A DNA stretch of 64,000 nt, taken from assembly GCF_009768975.1 (NCBI RefSeq), contig NZ_CP035733.1, positions 1,054,001 to 1,118,000 of the forward strand, read 5' to 3'. The notes beneath the pieces were generated by a model. That model did no database searches, was not told the origin of the DNA, and worked only from the letters and a program-made list of their open reading frames with translations. Both the position numbers and the translations under genes were made by a program. Within the stretch, counting starts at the first letter, position 1. Each line of letters starts with the position of its first letter. The DNA comes from Sphingorhabdus lacus. GTDB taxonomy: Bacteria; Pseudomonadota; Alphaproteobacteria; Sphingomonadales; Sphingomonadaceae. Shown here in pieces: positions 39,550 through 47,432 of the stretch.

Positions 39550-42500
39550 ATGCCCGACATCCAAAGAATCATAACGGCCAAGTCACCTCTCACCCTGTCG
39601 TCGGTGCCGTCCGGCTTCGCGCCGCTGCTGCTTGCCGATCTGACACGTGCTGCAAAAGGGCGGACATTGTACATCGCGCCCGACGATAGCGCGATGCGCG
39701 CCCTTGCCGATGCGGTTCCCTTCTTTGCCCCCGAAGTCGAAATCTTGCAGCTTCCGGCGTGGGATTGCCTCCCCTATGACCGCGCCTCGCCTTCCGTCGC
39801 GGTCACATCGCAACGTATGTCCACCCTGCAAGCTTTGCAGCAACCGACATCCAAAAAGCAGTTGGTGCTGACCACCATCGGTGCGGTCATCCAGAAATAT
39901 GTGACGCCCTTCCGCATCCGCCAAACGGGCGAGCGGCTGACGGCAGGACGCGAGATCACACGCGAACGGCTGGCCTCGCTGCTGCAATCCAACGGCTATT
40001 TCCGCGTCGATACCGTTGCCGAAGCGGGCGAGTTTGCGATCCGCGGCAGTATCGTCGACCTGTTTCCGGCGGGCAGCGAATTTGGCCTGCGCCTCGATTT
40101 CTTTGGCGACGAGATTGAAAGCATCCGCCGTTTCAACCCGTCGGACCAACGCAGTATCGATCGGGTCGAGCATTTCGATATCCTGCCCGCTGTTGAAGCG
40201 TTGATGGACGAGGAAGCAATCAAGCGGTTCCGCGTCGGCTACCGTGAACGATTCGGCGTCACTGCCACCGGCGATCCTCTTTATCAGGCCGTGTCCGAAG
40301 GCCGCCGCTTGTCCGGTATGGACCATTGGTTGCCGCTATTCGAAGAACGCATGGCGACGATCTTCGACCATGTAGGTGCAGATGCGCTGGTTATCCGCGA
40401 TGCGGGCGCTATCGCCGCAGGGCAATCACGGCTGGATGCAATCGCCGATTATTACGACAACCGCGTCAAGGCGCAGGTCGCCGAACCCGGCAGCTACCGT
40501 CCCTTGCCACCCGAAATGCTCTATCTTTCAGGCGATGAAGTTGAAAAGGTGTTGGCCGACAATGCCGCACATCTTCTGACCCCGTTCGCGCAGCCGGATT
40601 CCGACCGGACCATCGATTTTGCGATCGCCGCCGCCCGCGATTTTGCCCCCGAACGCACGCAAAAGGCAAATGTGTACGAGGCTGTCGCTGGCCATCTGAA
40701 ATCACTTTTGAAGGCGGGAAGCCGCCCCATCATCGCCAGCTATTCCAACGGCGCGCGGGAACGGCTGAAGGGTTTGCTGAAAGATCATGGTGCCCCGCCC
40801 CTTGCCGATGCCGATGGTTGGCAAGCGGCGCTCGGGCTTGCTGCCCCGGCCAGTGGACGCGGTACCGTTGCCATGGTCGTCCTGCCCATCGACCATGGAT
40901 TCACGTCGAGCGATATCGCGCTGATCAGTGAGCAGGATATGCTCGGCGACCGGCTTGTGCGCCGTCACAAAAAACGCAAATCCGCAGATGCCTTCCTCGC
41001 CGAACTGGCCGCGCTCAGCCCCGGCGATCTGGTTGTGCATCAGGATCACGGGATTGGCCGCTATGAAGGGCTGATATCTATCCCCGTCGGCAACAGCCCG
41101 CACGACTGTGTGGCGTTGAGCTATTCGGGTGGGGACAAGCTCTATGTTCCTGTTGAAAATATCGATGTCCTGTCGCGCTATGGCTCGGATAGCGAGAATG
41201 TTACGCTCGACAAATTGGGCGGCGAAGCATGGCAACGGCGCAAGTCGAAGCTGAAAGAACGCATTAGGGCCATTGCGCACGAACTGCTGAAAACCGCTGC
41301 CGAACGGGCCCTGCGCCCCGGTGCGGTCATCGAAGTTGATGATCAGGCTTATGCCAGCTTTGTCGACCGTTTCCCCTATGAAGAAACCGAAGACCAGTTG
41401 CGCGTCATTGACGAGGTGCTGGAAGACCTGTCGGCGGGCAAGCCCATGGACCGTCTGGTCTGCGGCGATGTCGGCTTTGGCAAGACAGAGGTCGCGATGC
41501 GCGCCGCCTTTGCCGTGGCATTGGCCGGGCATCAGGTTGCCGTCATAGCGCCCACAACCTTGCTGGCGCGGCAGCATTATACCAACTTCGTTGAACGATT
41601 CCGCGACCTGCCGCTGAAACTCGGACGGCTTTCGCGTCTTGTGCCCGCCGCCGAAGCCACCACCACGCGCGACGGTCTGGCAGATGGCACGGTCGACATC
41701 GTGATCGGTACCCATGCTGTCCTTGCCAAATCGCTGAAGTTCAAGCGGCTCGGTCTGGTCATCGTGGATGAAGAACAGCGCTTTGGCGTCAATCATAAGG
41801 AACAGTTGAAGGCGCTGAAGACCGACGTCCATATGCTGACCCTGACCGCGACCCCCATTCCCAGGACCTTGCAGATGGCGATGTCGGGCTTGCGCGAATT
41901 GTCGGTAATCCAGACCCCGCCGGTCGACCGGCTCGCCGTACGCACCTATGTCATGCCATGGGATCCCGTTGTCCTGCGCGAGGCATTGCTGCGCGAACAT
42001 TATCGCGGCGGGCAAAGCTTTTTCGTGGTGCCGCGCATTGCCGACCTGACCGAGATTGAAGAATTCCTGCGCACCGAAGTGCCCGAAATCAAATATGTCA
42101 CCGCGCACGGCCAGATGTCGGCAACGCAGGTCGAAGAGCGGATGAGCGCCTTTTACGAAAAGCGTTATGACGTCCTGCTGTCGACGACCATCGTCGAAAG
42201 CGGTCTTGATATCCCCAGCGCCAACACACTCATCATCCACCGGGCCGACCGCTTCGGCCTCGCGCAGCTTTACCAGTTACGTGGACGTGTTGGCCGGTCC
42301 AAGACGCGTGCCTATGCCTATATGACGCATGAGGCGAACCGCGTGTTGACCGAAACGGCGGAAAAACGGCTCAAGGTGTTGGGCGATCTGGACAGCCTTG
42401 GCGCCGGATTCCAACTTGCCAGCCATGACCTCGACATTCGCGGCGCAGGCAATCTGGTGGGCGACGAACAGTCGGGGCATATCAAGGAAGTCGGTTTCGA

Positions 42501-43035
42501 ACTGTACCAGTCGATGCTGGAGGATGCGATTTTGGAAGCGCGGGCGGATTCGCAAGGGCTCGCCAAACCGCGCGGCAGCTTCTCGCCGCAGATCACCATC
42601 GATGCACCGATCCTGATCCCCGACGATTATGTCCCCGACCTCTCAGTCCGCATGGCGCTTTACCGCCGCTTGAACGAACTGGAAGAAGGTCAGGATATCG
42701 AAGGCTTTGCCGCCGAAATCACCGATCGTTTCGGTACCATTCCGGAACCGACGCAAAATCTGCTCAAGCTTATCCAGATCAAGCAAAATGCGCTTGTCGC
42801 ACAGGTCGCCAAGATCGAAGTTGGCGCACGCGGAACGCTGGTCAGCTTCCACGAAGACACCCCGCCCAATGTTCCGGGCCTGCTCGCCTATGTCGCCAAA
42901 TTGGGCGAAACGGCAAAGCTGCGACCCGACAGCAAACTCGTCATCAACCGCGTGTGGGGCGACCCTGCGTCACGGTTGAACGGATGTTTGCAGCTGTCGA
43001 AGGGCCTTGCCAATCTGGCGCGCAAGGCGGGGTAG
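39550..43035 (+). CDS. mfd: Transcription-repair coupling factor Mfd
   Basis: This 1161-residue ATPase removes RNA polymerase stalled at DNA damage and recruits UvrA. The N-terminal UvrB-like part lies at 10-340. The CarD-like RNA-polymerase-interaction domain is at about 490-560 (GDLVVHQDHGIGRYEGL). The RecG-like motor has Walker A GDVGFGKTE (about 639-646), DEEQRFGV and QLRGRVGRS. The C-terminal TRCF domain lies at about 1010-1110 (IPDDYVPDLSVRMALYRRL). Domain order and length are normal. Confidence 0.97.
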   Translation: MPDIQRIITAKSPLTLSSVPSGFAPLLLADLTRAAKGRTLYIAPDDSAMRALADAVPFFAPEVEILQLPAWDCLPYDRASPSVAVTSQRMSTLQALQQPTSKKQLVLTTIGAVIQKYVTPFRIRQTGERLTAGREITRERLASLLQSNGYFRVDTVAEAGEFAIRGSIVDLFPAGSEFGLRLDFFGDEIESIRRFNPSDQRSIDRVEHFDILPAVEALMDEEAIKRFRVGYRERFGVTATGDPLYQAVSEGRRLSGMDHWLPLFEERMATIFDHVGADALVIRDAGAIAAGQSRLDAIADYYDNRVKAQVAEPGSYRPLPPEMLYLSGDEVEKVLADNAAHLLTPFAQPDSDRTIDFAIAAARDFAPERTQKANVYEAVAGHLKSLLKAGSRPIIASYSNGARERLKGLLKDHGAPPLADADGWQAALGLAAPASGRGTVAMVVLPIDHGFTSSDIALISEQDMLGDRLVRRHKKRKSADAFLAELAALSPGDLVVHQDHGIGRYEGLISIPVGNSPHDCVALSYSGGDKLYVPVENIDVLSRYGSDSENVTLDKLGGEAWQRRKSKLKERIRAIAHELLKTAAERALRPGAVIEVDDQAYASFVDRFPYEETEDQLRVIDEVLEDLSAGKPMDRLVCGDVGFGKTEVAMRAAFAVALAGHQVAVIAPTTLLARQHYTNFVERFRDLPLKLGRLSRLVPAAEATTTRDGLADGTVDIVIGTHAVLAKSLKFKRLGLVIVDEEQRFGVNHKEQLKALKTDVHMLTLTATPIPRTLQMAMSGLRELSVIQTPPVDRLAVRTYVMPWDPVVLREALLREHYRGGQSFFVVPRIADLTEIEEFLRTEVPEIKYVTAHGQMSATQVEERMSAFYEKRYDVLLSTTIVESGLDIPSANTLIIHRADRFGLAQLYQLRGRVGRSKTRAYAYMTHEANRVLTETAEKRLKVLGDLDSLGAGFQLASHDLDIRGAGNLVGDEQSGHIKEVGFELYQSMLEDAILEARADSQGLAKPRGSFSPQITIDAPILIPDDYVPDLSVRMALYRRLNELEEGQDIEGFAAEITDRFGTIPEPTQNLLKLIQIKQNALVAQVAKIEVGARGTLVSFHEDTPPNVPGLLAYVAKLGETAKLRPDSKLVINRVWGDPASRLNGCLQLSKGLANLARKAG

Positions 43036-43066
43036 TCGGGCGTTGGGGATAGGGTCCAATGCCTAG

Positions 43067-43226
43067 CCTCTCCCCTTTAGGGGAGAGGATACGAAGACTT
43101 AGCCATCAGGCTTAGGCGAAGTTGGTGAGGGGGAGTTCGGGCACAAACCTCACCGTCCAGCCCCTCTCCGCTGCGACTAGGCGGCAAGCCGCCAAGTCTC
43201 GCACCTCTCCCCTAAAGGAGAGAGGT
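43067..43226. repeat. Composite palindromic repeat between mfd and the EAL gene
   Basis: The left end is a 22-bp near-perfect palindrome (43067-43088, 10-bp arms CCTCTCCCCT/AGGGGAGAGG). The right end, 43203-43226, is a related palindrome with 7-bp arms. The two ends are also imperfect reverse complements of each other. The interior holds GGTGAGG/CCTCACC and GGCGGC-AA-GCCGCC stems. The whole 160-bp element fills the gap between two convergent genes. It looks like a dispersed mobile palindrome, not a terminator or CRISPR, and encodes nothing convincing. Confidence 0.75.
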
Positions 43227-43261
43227 AATGTCGTTGGGACTGTCCCCTTAAGCCCCCAACC

Positions 43262-44557
43262 TCAATTCGCCCTCAACGCAAACCGCTCGAACTCGGCTGG
43301 CGCCAGCGGAGGCGACCTCAGGAATCCTTGAAAATAGTCGCACCCTTCGGCCTTCAACATCTCCAGCTCCTCGGCCTTTTCCACGCCCTCGGCGATAATC
43401 GCCATTCCGAGCGCCTTCGCCATCGCGATGATCGCGCGCATGATGATCCGGTCTTTGCCGGTGCCGACAATATCCGGCGTCATGCCCTTGTCGATTTTGA
43501 GATAATCAAGCGGCAAGGATTTGAGATACGCCAGGCTGGAATAGCCGGTCCCGAAATCATCAACCGCGATCCGCATGCCCTTTGCGCGCAGCAATTCCAA
43601 CTGCGCTGCCGTCCGCTCCAGATCGCGGATCAGGCTTTCTTCGGTCAACTCCAGCGTTAAGCGTTCGGGTGCAAAACCGGCTTGAGCCAACAATTCCAAC
43701 AGGTGCGCGCCATAATATTCGGTCAGCTCCTCCGCACCCAGATTGACCGCAAGGCGCAGGTCACTCAACGCGGCAGGCCATGCGGCGGCGATGTTGATGG
43801 CCTTGTCCTGTATCAGATGCGACAATTCCTCGCGCAAATCGCACCGGTCCGCTGAGGCGAACAGGTCGCCGGCGCTGATTTCCCCCAATTGGGGATGGTT
43901 CAGCCGGGCAAGTGCCTCGGCGCCGACAAGCCGACCGGACGACACTTCGAACTGCGGTTGCAGCAATATCACGATCTCGCGCGCCGCAAGCGCCGAACGC
44001 AGCGCGACATCGACCTGCTCCATGGCGGGGTTGAACGGGGCCTGCGCCTCGGCAACGACATAGCGTTTGCCCTTGCGGCCATAGGCTTTGGCAAGCGCGT
44101 CGGCAGCACGGGCAGCTAGGTTTGGGCGGCTTTCGGTGGGCCGCGACAAGGCGATTCCCAACCGCGCGTTGATGTGCAGCGGGGCATCGCCCTCGCCAAG
44201 ATCAACCGATACCATTTCGAGCAGTTTTTGCGCGGCGAGCTCAAGCTGTTTCCCGCCCGCATTGCCATCGACCACCAGCATGAATTCCCGCCCCGGCATC
44301 TTGGCCATGAGGCGGATGGGCGATAGCTGTTGCTCGGCAAAGGCTCGGATTTGCTGGCCCACACGCCGGATAACCGCATCGCCCACGGCGCGGCCCAAGC
44401 GGTCGTTAATCTGCTTCAGATCCTTGATACCGAGCAGCAGCACCGTCACCGGTTCCTGCGACGCTTCGGCCAGCCATTCGCGCACATGGCGTGCACGGCG
44501 CATAGTAAGTGCGCCATGCGGCCGTATCTTGGTCTGTGTGTCGCGCAAAGAGTGCAT
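43262..44557 (-). CDS. Cyclic-di-GMP phosphodiesterase, degenerate GGDEF plus EAL
   Basis: This is a 431-residue soluble protein. The N-terminal GGDEF-like domain (about 35-170) has PGREF (88-92) instead of GGDEF, so cyclase activity is not expected. The EAL domain (about 180-425) keeps the residues needed for c-di-GMP hydrolysis: E214 in EALAR, the Asn in AVNLGAEEL, Glu in ELTEES, DDFGTGYSSL, the Lys/Asp in LKIDKG, and E/Q in AEGVEK and YFQGF. It is therefore probably an active phosphodiesterase with a regulatory GGDEF remnant. No sensor or membrane domain is visible. It is divergent from moaA with 82 bp between starts. Confidence 0.9.
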   Translation of the reverse strand: MHSLRDTQTKIRPHGALTMRRARHVREWLAEASQEPVTVLLLGIKDLKQINDRLGRAVGDAVIRRVGQQIRAFAEQQLSPIRLMAKMPGREFMLVVDGNAGGKQLELAAQKLLEMVSVDLGEGDAPLHINARLGIALSRPTESRPNLAARAADALAKAYGRKGKRYVVAEAQAPFNPAMEQVDVALRSALAAREIVILLQPQFEVSSGRLVGAEALARLNHPQLGEISAGDLFASADRCDLREELSHLIQDKAINIAAAWPAALSDLRLAVNLGAEELTEYYGAHLLELLAQAGFAPERLTLELTEESLIRDLERTAAQLELLRAKGMRIAVDDFGTGYSSLAYLKSLPLDYLKIDKGMTPDIVGTGKDRIIMRAIIAMAKALGMAIIAEGVEKAEELEMLKAEGCDYFQGFLRSPPLAPAEFERFALRAN

Positions 44558-44639
44558 CCTGCGGCTTTAGCGCGAATATCTTTAGCAACTCTTGCGATTT
44601 TCGCATTTCGGCTTTGTAAGCCCTTAGATTTCCGCTTAC

Positions 44640-45635
44640 ATGACCAGCATGATTGACGGTCAAGGGCGCCACATCGACTATCTCCGTATCTCGGTGACTG
44701 ACCGGTGCAATTTCCGGTGCCATTATTGCATGCCCGAAAAGCAGACCTTTCTGCCCCATGGCGACCTGCTGGATTATAGCGAAATCGCGCTTTTGGCGAA
44801 CCGGTTCATCGCCCACGGCATCCGCAAAATCCGCCTGACAGGCGGCGAACCGCTGGTTCGGCGGGATATTGAGATATTGTTGAAGGAGCTTGGCGGGCAT
44901 GTCGCGGCGGGCCGTCTGGACGAGCTGACTTTGACCACTAATGGCAGCCGGCTGGCCCAATTCGCACCGATATTGGCCGCGGCGCATTTCCGCCGGATTA
45001 ATGTGAGCCTCGACAGCCTGAACCCCGAAACGTTCCGCACCATCACCCGCGGGGGTGATCTGGCTCAGGTTTTGGAAGGAATCGCGGCGGCAGCAGCGCA
45101 GGGAATAGGCATCAAAATCAACATGGTGGCGCTGAAAGGCGAGAATGAAGCCGAATTGCTCGCCCTGGCCGAATTTTGCTCTGCGAATGGCTATGACTTG
45201 TCGCTGATCGAGACCATGCCCTTGGGCGAAGGTGTCGCGAACCGGCAAGACCGCTATATCGCCATGGATGACTTCATCGCACCGTTGCGCGAACGCTATG
45301 CCTTGTCGCCGCTGGCGCATCGCAGTTCCGGCCCCGCGCGTTACTGGAATGTCGCGCCGCTGGGCCTGCGATTGGGGCTGATTACGCCGCTCAGCCATAA
45401 TTTCTGTGACGATTGCAACCGTCTACGACTGACGACCGATGGCAAGATTTATATGTGCCTGGGGTCCTCCATGCATGTCGATTTCCGCAAGGCGCTGCGC
45501 GAGGATGGTATGGCGGCGGTTGACAAATTGCTGCAGCAGGCGCTGCGTCTGAAGCCGGCGCGGCATGATTTCGAACGGCAACTGGCCGATCCCGAACTTC
45601 GCCTGTCCCGCCATATGAATGCGACCGGCGGATGA
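44640..45635 (+). CDS. moaA: GTP 3',8-cyclase MoaA (molybdenum cofactor synthesis)
   Basis: This 331-residue radical-SAM enzyme makes the first intermediate of molybdenum cofactor from GTP together with MoaC. The N-terminal 4Fe-4S motif is C23-x3-C27-x2-C30 (CNFRCHYC). The C-terminal cluster motif FCDDCNRLRLTTDGKIYMC lies at about 253-272. The protein ends in Gly-Gly, which is required for activity in the family. LTGGEPLVRRDI is the SAM-binding GGE segment. The stop overlaps the NAD kinase start (ATGA). I see no Moco-riboswitch-like structure in the short upstream gap, and no other moa genes are nearby. Confidence 0.96.
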   Translation: MTSMIDGQGRHIDYLRISVTDRCNFRCHYCMPEKQTFLPHGDLLDYSEIALLANRFIAHGIRKIRLTGGEPLVRRDIEILLKELGGHVAAGRLDELTLTTNGSRLAQFAPILAAAHFRRINVSLDSLNPETFRTITRGGDLAQVLEGIAAAAAQGIGIKINMVALKGENEAELLALAEFCSANGYDLSLIETMPLGEGVANRQDRYIAMDDFIAPLRERYALSPLAHRSSGPARYWNVAPLGLRLGLITPLSHNFCDDCNRLRLTTDGKIYMCLGSSMHVDFRKALREDGMAAVDKLLQQALRLKPARHDFERQLADPELRLSRHMNATGG

Positions 45636-46408
45636 CGGACTATACCCGCCTCGCCGTGCTCGCGTCCGCCACACCCACCGCGCGGGAGGCAGAGGCCATT
45701 TTGCGCGAGCAGATCGACTTTGTCCCGCTGGACGATGCGGAAGCGGTAATCGTGCTGGGCGGAGACGGCCATATGCTGCAGGTTTTGCACCGGCTGCACG
45801 AGGATAGGCGCGACATTCCCGCCTACGGCATGAACCGGGGGACCATCGGCTTTCTGATGAACGGATGGCAGCCGGGCGAGCTGTTGAACCGCCTGTCCCG
45901 CGCCAAGGCCTTTCAGGTCCGACCGCTGGTCGCGACGATCACGACTGTCGGTGGACAGAGCTTCACCCTGCCCGCGATCAACGAAGTATCCCTGCTGCGC
46001 GAAACCCGGCAGGCGGCAAAGCTGGAGATTTCGGTGAATGGCCGGGCGGTCATACCCGAGCTGATTTGCGACGGCATATTGGTGTCCACACCCGCAGGAT
46101 CAACAGCCTATAATCTGTCGGCCAATGGCCCGATCCTGCCGCTTGATTCGTCGCTGCTTGCGCTCACCCCCATCAGTCCGTTCCGGCCCCGCAGGTGGAA
46201 AGGCGCGATCTTGCCCGACCGCTATGTCATCAAGCTGAAGATATTGGAGGCCGGCAAACGCCCCGTCAGCGCCGTCGCCGACCAGCGGGAAATCCGCGAC
46301 ATTTCGCATGTCGAGGTGGCCCTCGACCGCAACCGCGCACTCACACTTTTGTTCGATCCGGAACATGCATTGGACGACCGGATTGCGATGGAACAATTTA
46401 TTGTCTGA
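45632..46408 (+). CDS. nadK: NAD kinase
   Basis: This 258-residue enzyme phosphorylates NAD to NADP with ATP. GGDGHML (43-49) is the conserved GGDG motif. NEVSLLRE and TPAGSTAYNLSANGPILP are the substrate and catalytic segments. Length is typical for alphaproteobacteria, which have a short N-terminus. It overlaps moaA by four bases, so the two are co-translated. A tRNA gene follows 73 bp downstream. Confidence 0.95.
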   Translation: MTDYTRLAVLASATPTAREAEAILREQIDFVPLDDAEAVIVLGGDGHMLQVLHRLHEDRRDIPAYGMNRGTIGFLMNGWQPGELLNRLSRAKAFQVRPLVATITTVGGQSFTLPAINEVSLLRETRQAAKLEISVNGRAVIPELICDGILVSTPAGSTAYNLSANGPILPLDSSLLALTPISPFRPRRWKGAILPDRYVIKLKILEAGKRPVSAVADQREIRDISHVEVALDRNRALTLLFDPEHALDDRIAMEQFIV

Positions 46409-46481
46409 ATTTGCAAAGGGTGCTTGCCAAAGTTTAAAAAGCGCTGCTATAGGCGCGCCTCTGCCCGAGCAATCGGGCTGC

Positions 46482-46556
46482 TCCCTGGTAGCTCAGTGGT
46501 AGAGCAGTTGACTGTTAATCAATTGGTCGGGGGTTCGAATCCCTCCCGGGGAGCCA
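46482..46556 (+). tRNA. tRNA-Asn (anticodon GTT)
   Basis: A 75-nt gene with a full cloverleaf. The acceptor stem TCCCTGG pairs with CCGGGGA (one T-G wobble). The D-arm is around AGTGGTA, the anticodon stem GTTGA/TCAAT has the loop CTGTTAA, and the anticodon GTT is at 46514-46516. The T-arm carries GGTTCGAATCC. The discriminator base is G and the CCA end is encoded. The gene ends 7 bp before the stop of the convergent permease. No integrase or duplicated tRNA 3' end is seen, so it is not obviously used as an attachment site. Confidence 0.97.
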
Positions 46557-46563
46557 TTTTCAT

Positions 46564-47310
46564 CTACATCAGGCCCCAGCCCTGCCACAGCAGACGCAGC
46601 GCGGCATAGCCCACCAAAAGCGCAGTCAAAGTCTTGAGCAGGCGCGGTGTCAGGATCTTCATCCCCAACATGCTGCCAATCTGGCCGCCCACAAAAACAG
46701 CGATCAGCAATGGCCAATACTGCCCCGCCGGTTCCGCCAGCGATTGCGGCCCAGCCTTGATAAGCTGCCCCGCCAATCCGGTGACCGAGTTGATCAGGAT
46801 ATATAATGACGCAAAGGCCGCAATCCGGCGGGCATTGGACCAACGGATCAGGTGCAGCACCGGCGCCATGAATATACCGCCGCCAATACCGGACAGGCCG
46901 GCCAGCAAGCCCACGCCGCCCGAAAGGACCAACAACATCCGCTTGGAGATACGCCGCGGCGCCATTTTATCGGGCTGCACCAGTAACGCCGCCGCCGACA
47001 ACAGCAACGCGGTGCCCAATATCATCAGGAACAGCCACTGCTTAAGCGGCACAAGCCCGCCAATGAAGGCCAGCGGCGCAGAAACAAGCAACAACGGCAT
47101 GACCTGCGGCCACTTCACCAGCCCCGCCCGTACAAAGCGCGCGCTGCCACCGGTTACAACGATGATGTTGCACAGCAAGGAAATGATAGGGATCAGGGCA
47201 TAGTCAACGCCCCAGAGACCCAGCAGGGCTGTATAGGTCGAACCGCCACCAAAACCCACCGAGGCGTATACCAACGCAACGATGGCGAATAATCCGGTTA
47301 GCCAAAACAT
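46564..47310 (-). CDS. TSUP family permease (TauE/SafE-type)
   Basis: This 248-residue membrane protein has about eight helices in two homologous halves. The half-repeat motifs are FGGGSTYTALLGLWG near residue 20 and GLLAGLSGIGGGIFMAPVLHL in the second half, the G-x-G-G-G pattern of sulfite exporter TauE/SafE (TSUP) proteins. They move sulfur-containing or organic anions across the inner membrane; the substrate is not deducible. The ATG at 47310 is preferred: a GGGGGAGGG stretch lies about 7-10 nt upstream, and the alternative at 47340 reaches into a repeat. It is downstream of secA on the same strand. Confidence 0.87.
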   Translation of the reverse strand: MFWLTGLFAIVALVYASVGFGGGSTYTALLGLWGVDYALIPIISLLCNIIVVTGGSARFVRAGLVKWPQVMPLLLVSAPLAFIGGLVPLKQWLFLMILGTALLLSAAALLVQPDKMAPRRISKRMLLVLSGGVGLLAGLSGIGGGIFMAPVLHLIRWSNARRIAAFASLYILINSVTGLAGQLIKAGPQSLAEPAGQYWPLLIAVFVGGQIGSMLGMKILTPRLLKTLTALLVGYAALRLLWQGWGLM

Positions 47311-47337
47311 TCCTGCCCTCCCCCATATCGGCACGGC

Positions 47338-47400
47338 CATCCTGAACCATTTTCAGGATGTCCTGCAACTATGCTTTTCCATCCCGGCCTAACCGGGATG
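47338..47400. repeat. Two adjacent palindromes between secA and the TSUP gene
   Basis: CATCCTGAA and TTCAGGATG form a 9-bp stem (47338-47360). CATCCCGG and CCGGGATG form an 8-bp stem (47380-47400). Both begin with CATCC, and the pair is spaced 19 nt apart. The first contains the CTGAA/TTCAG core also found in the repeat at 39.4 kb. Neither is followed by a T-tract in the secA direction. Confidence 0.65.
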
Positions 47401-47432
47401 CGGGATGATCAGGCGGAACGCCCCATCATTCC

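Noticed and set aside
40702-42240. A 512-codon open frame antisense to mfd
   Set aside because: It is a shadow of the conserved helicase region. The composition is non-protein-like and there is no ribosome-binding site.
43067-43226. Possible CRISPR or terminator at the mfd/EAL junction
   Set aside because: There are no regularly spaced direct repeats and no T-tract. The structure is a composite palindrome.
44558-44639. Molybdenum-cofactor riboswitch upstream of moaA
   Set aside because: The 82-bp gap is too short and shows no recognisable Moco-motif stems.
46482-46556. tRNA-Asn as the edge of a genomic island
   Set aside because: No integrase, no duplicated tRNA end and ordinary housekeeping genes on both sides.
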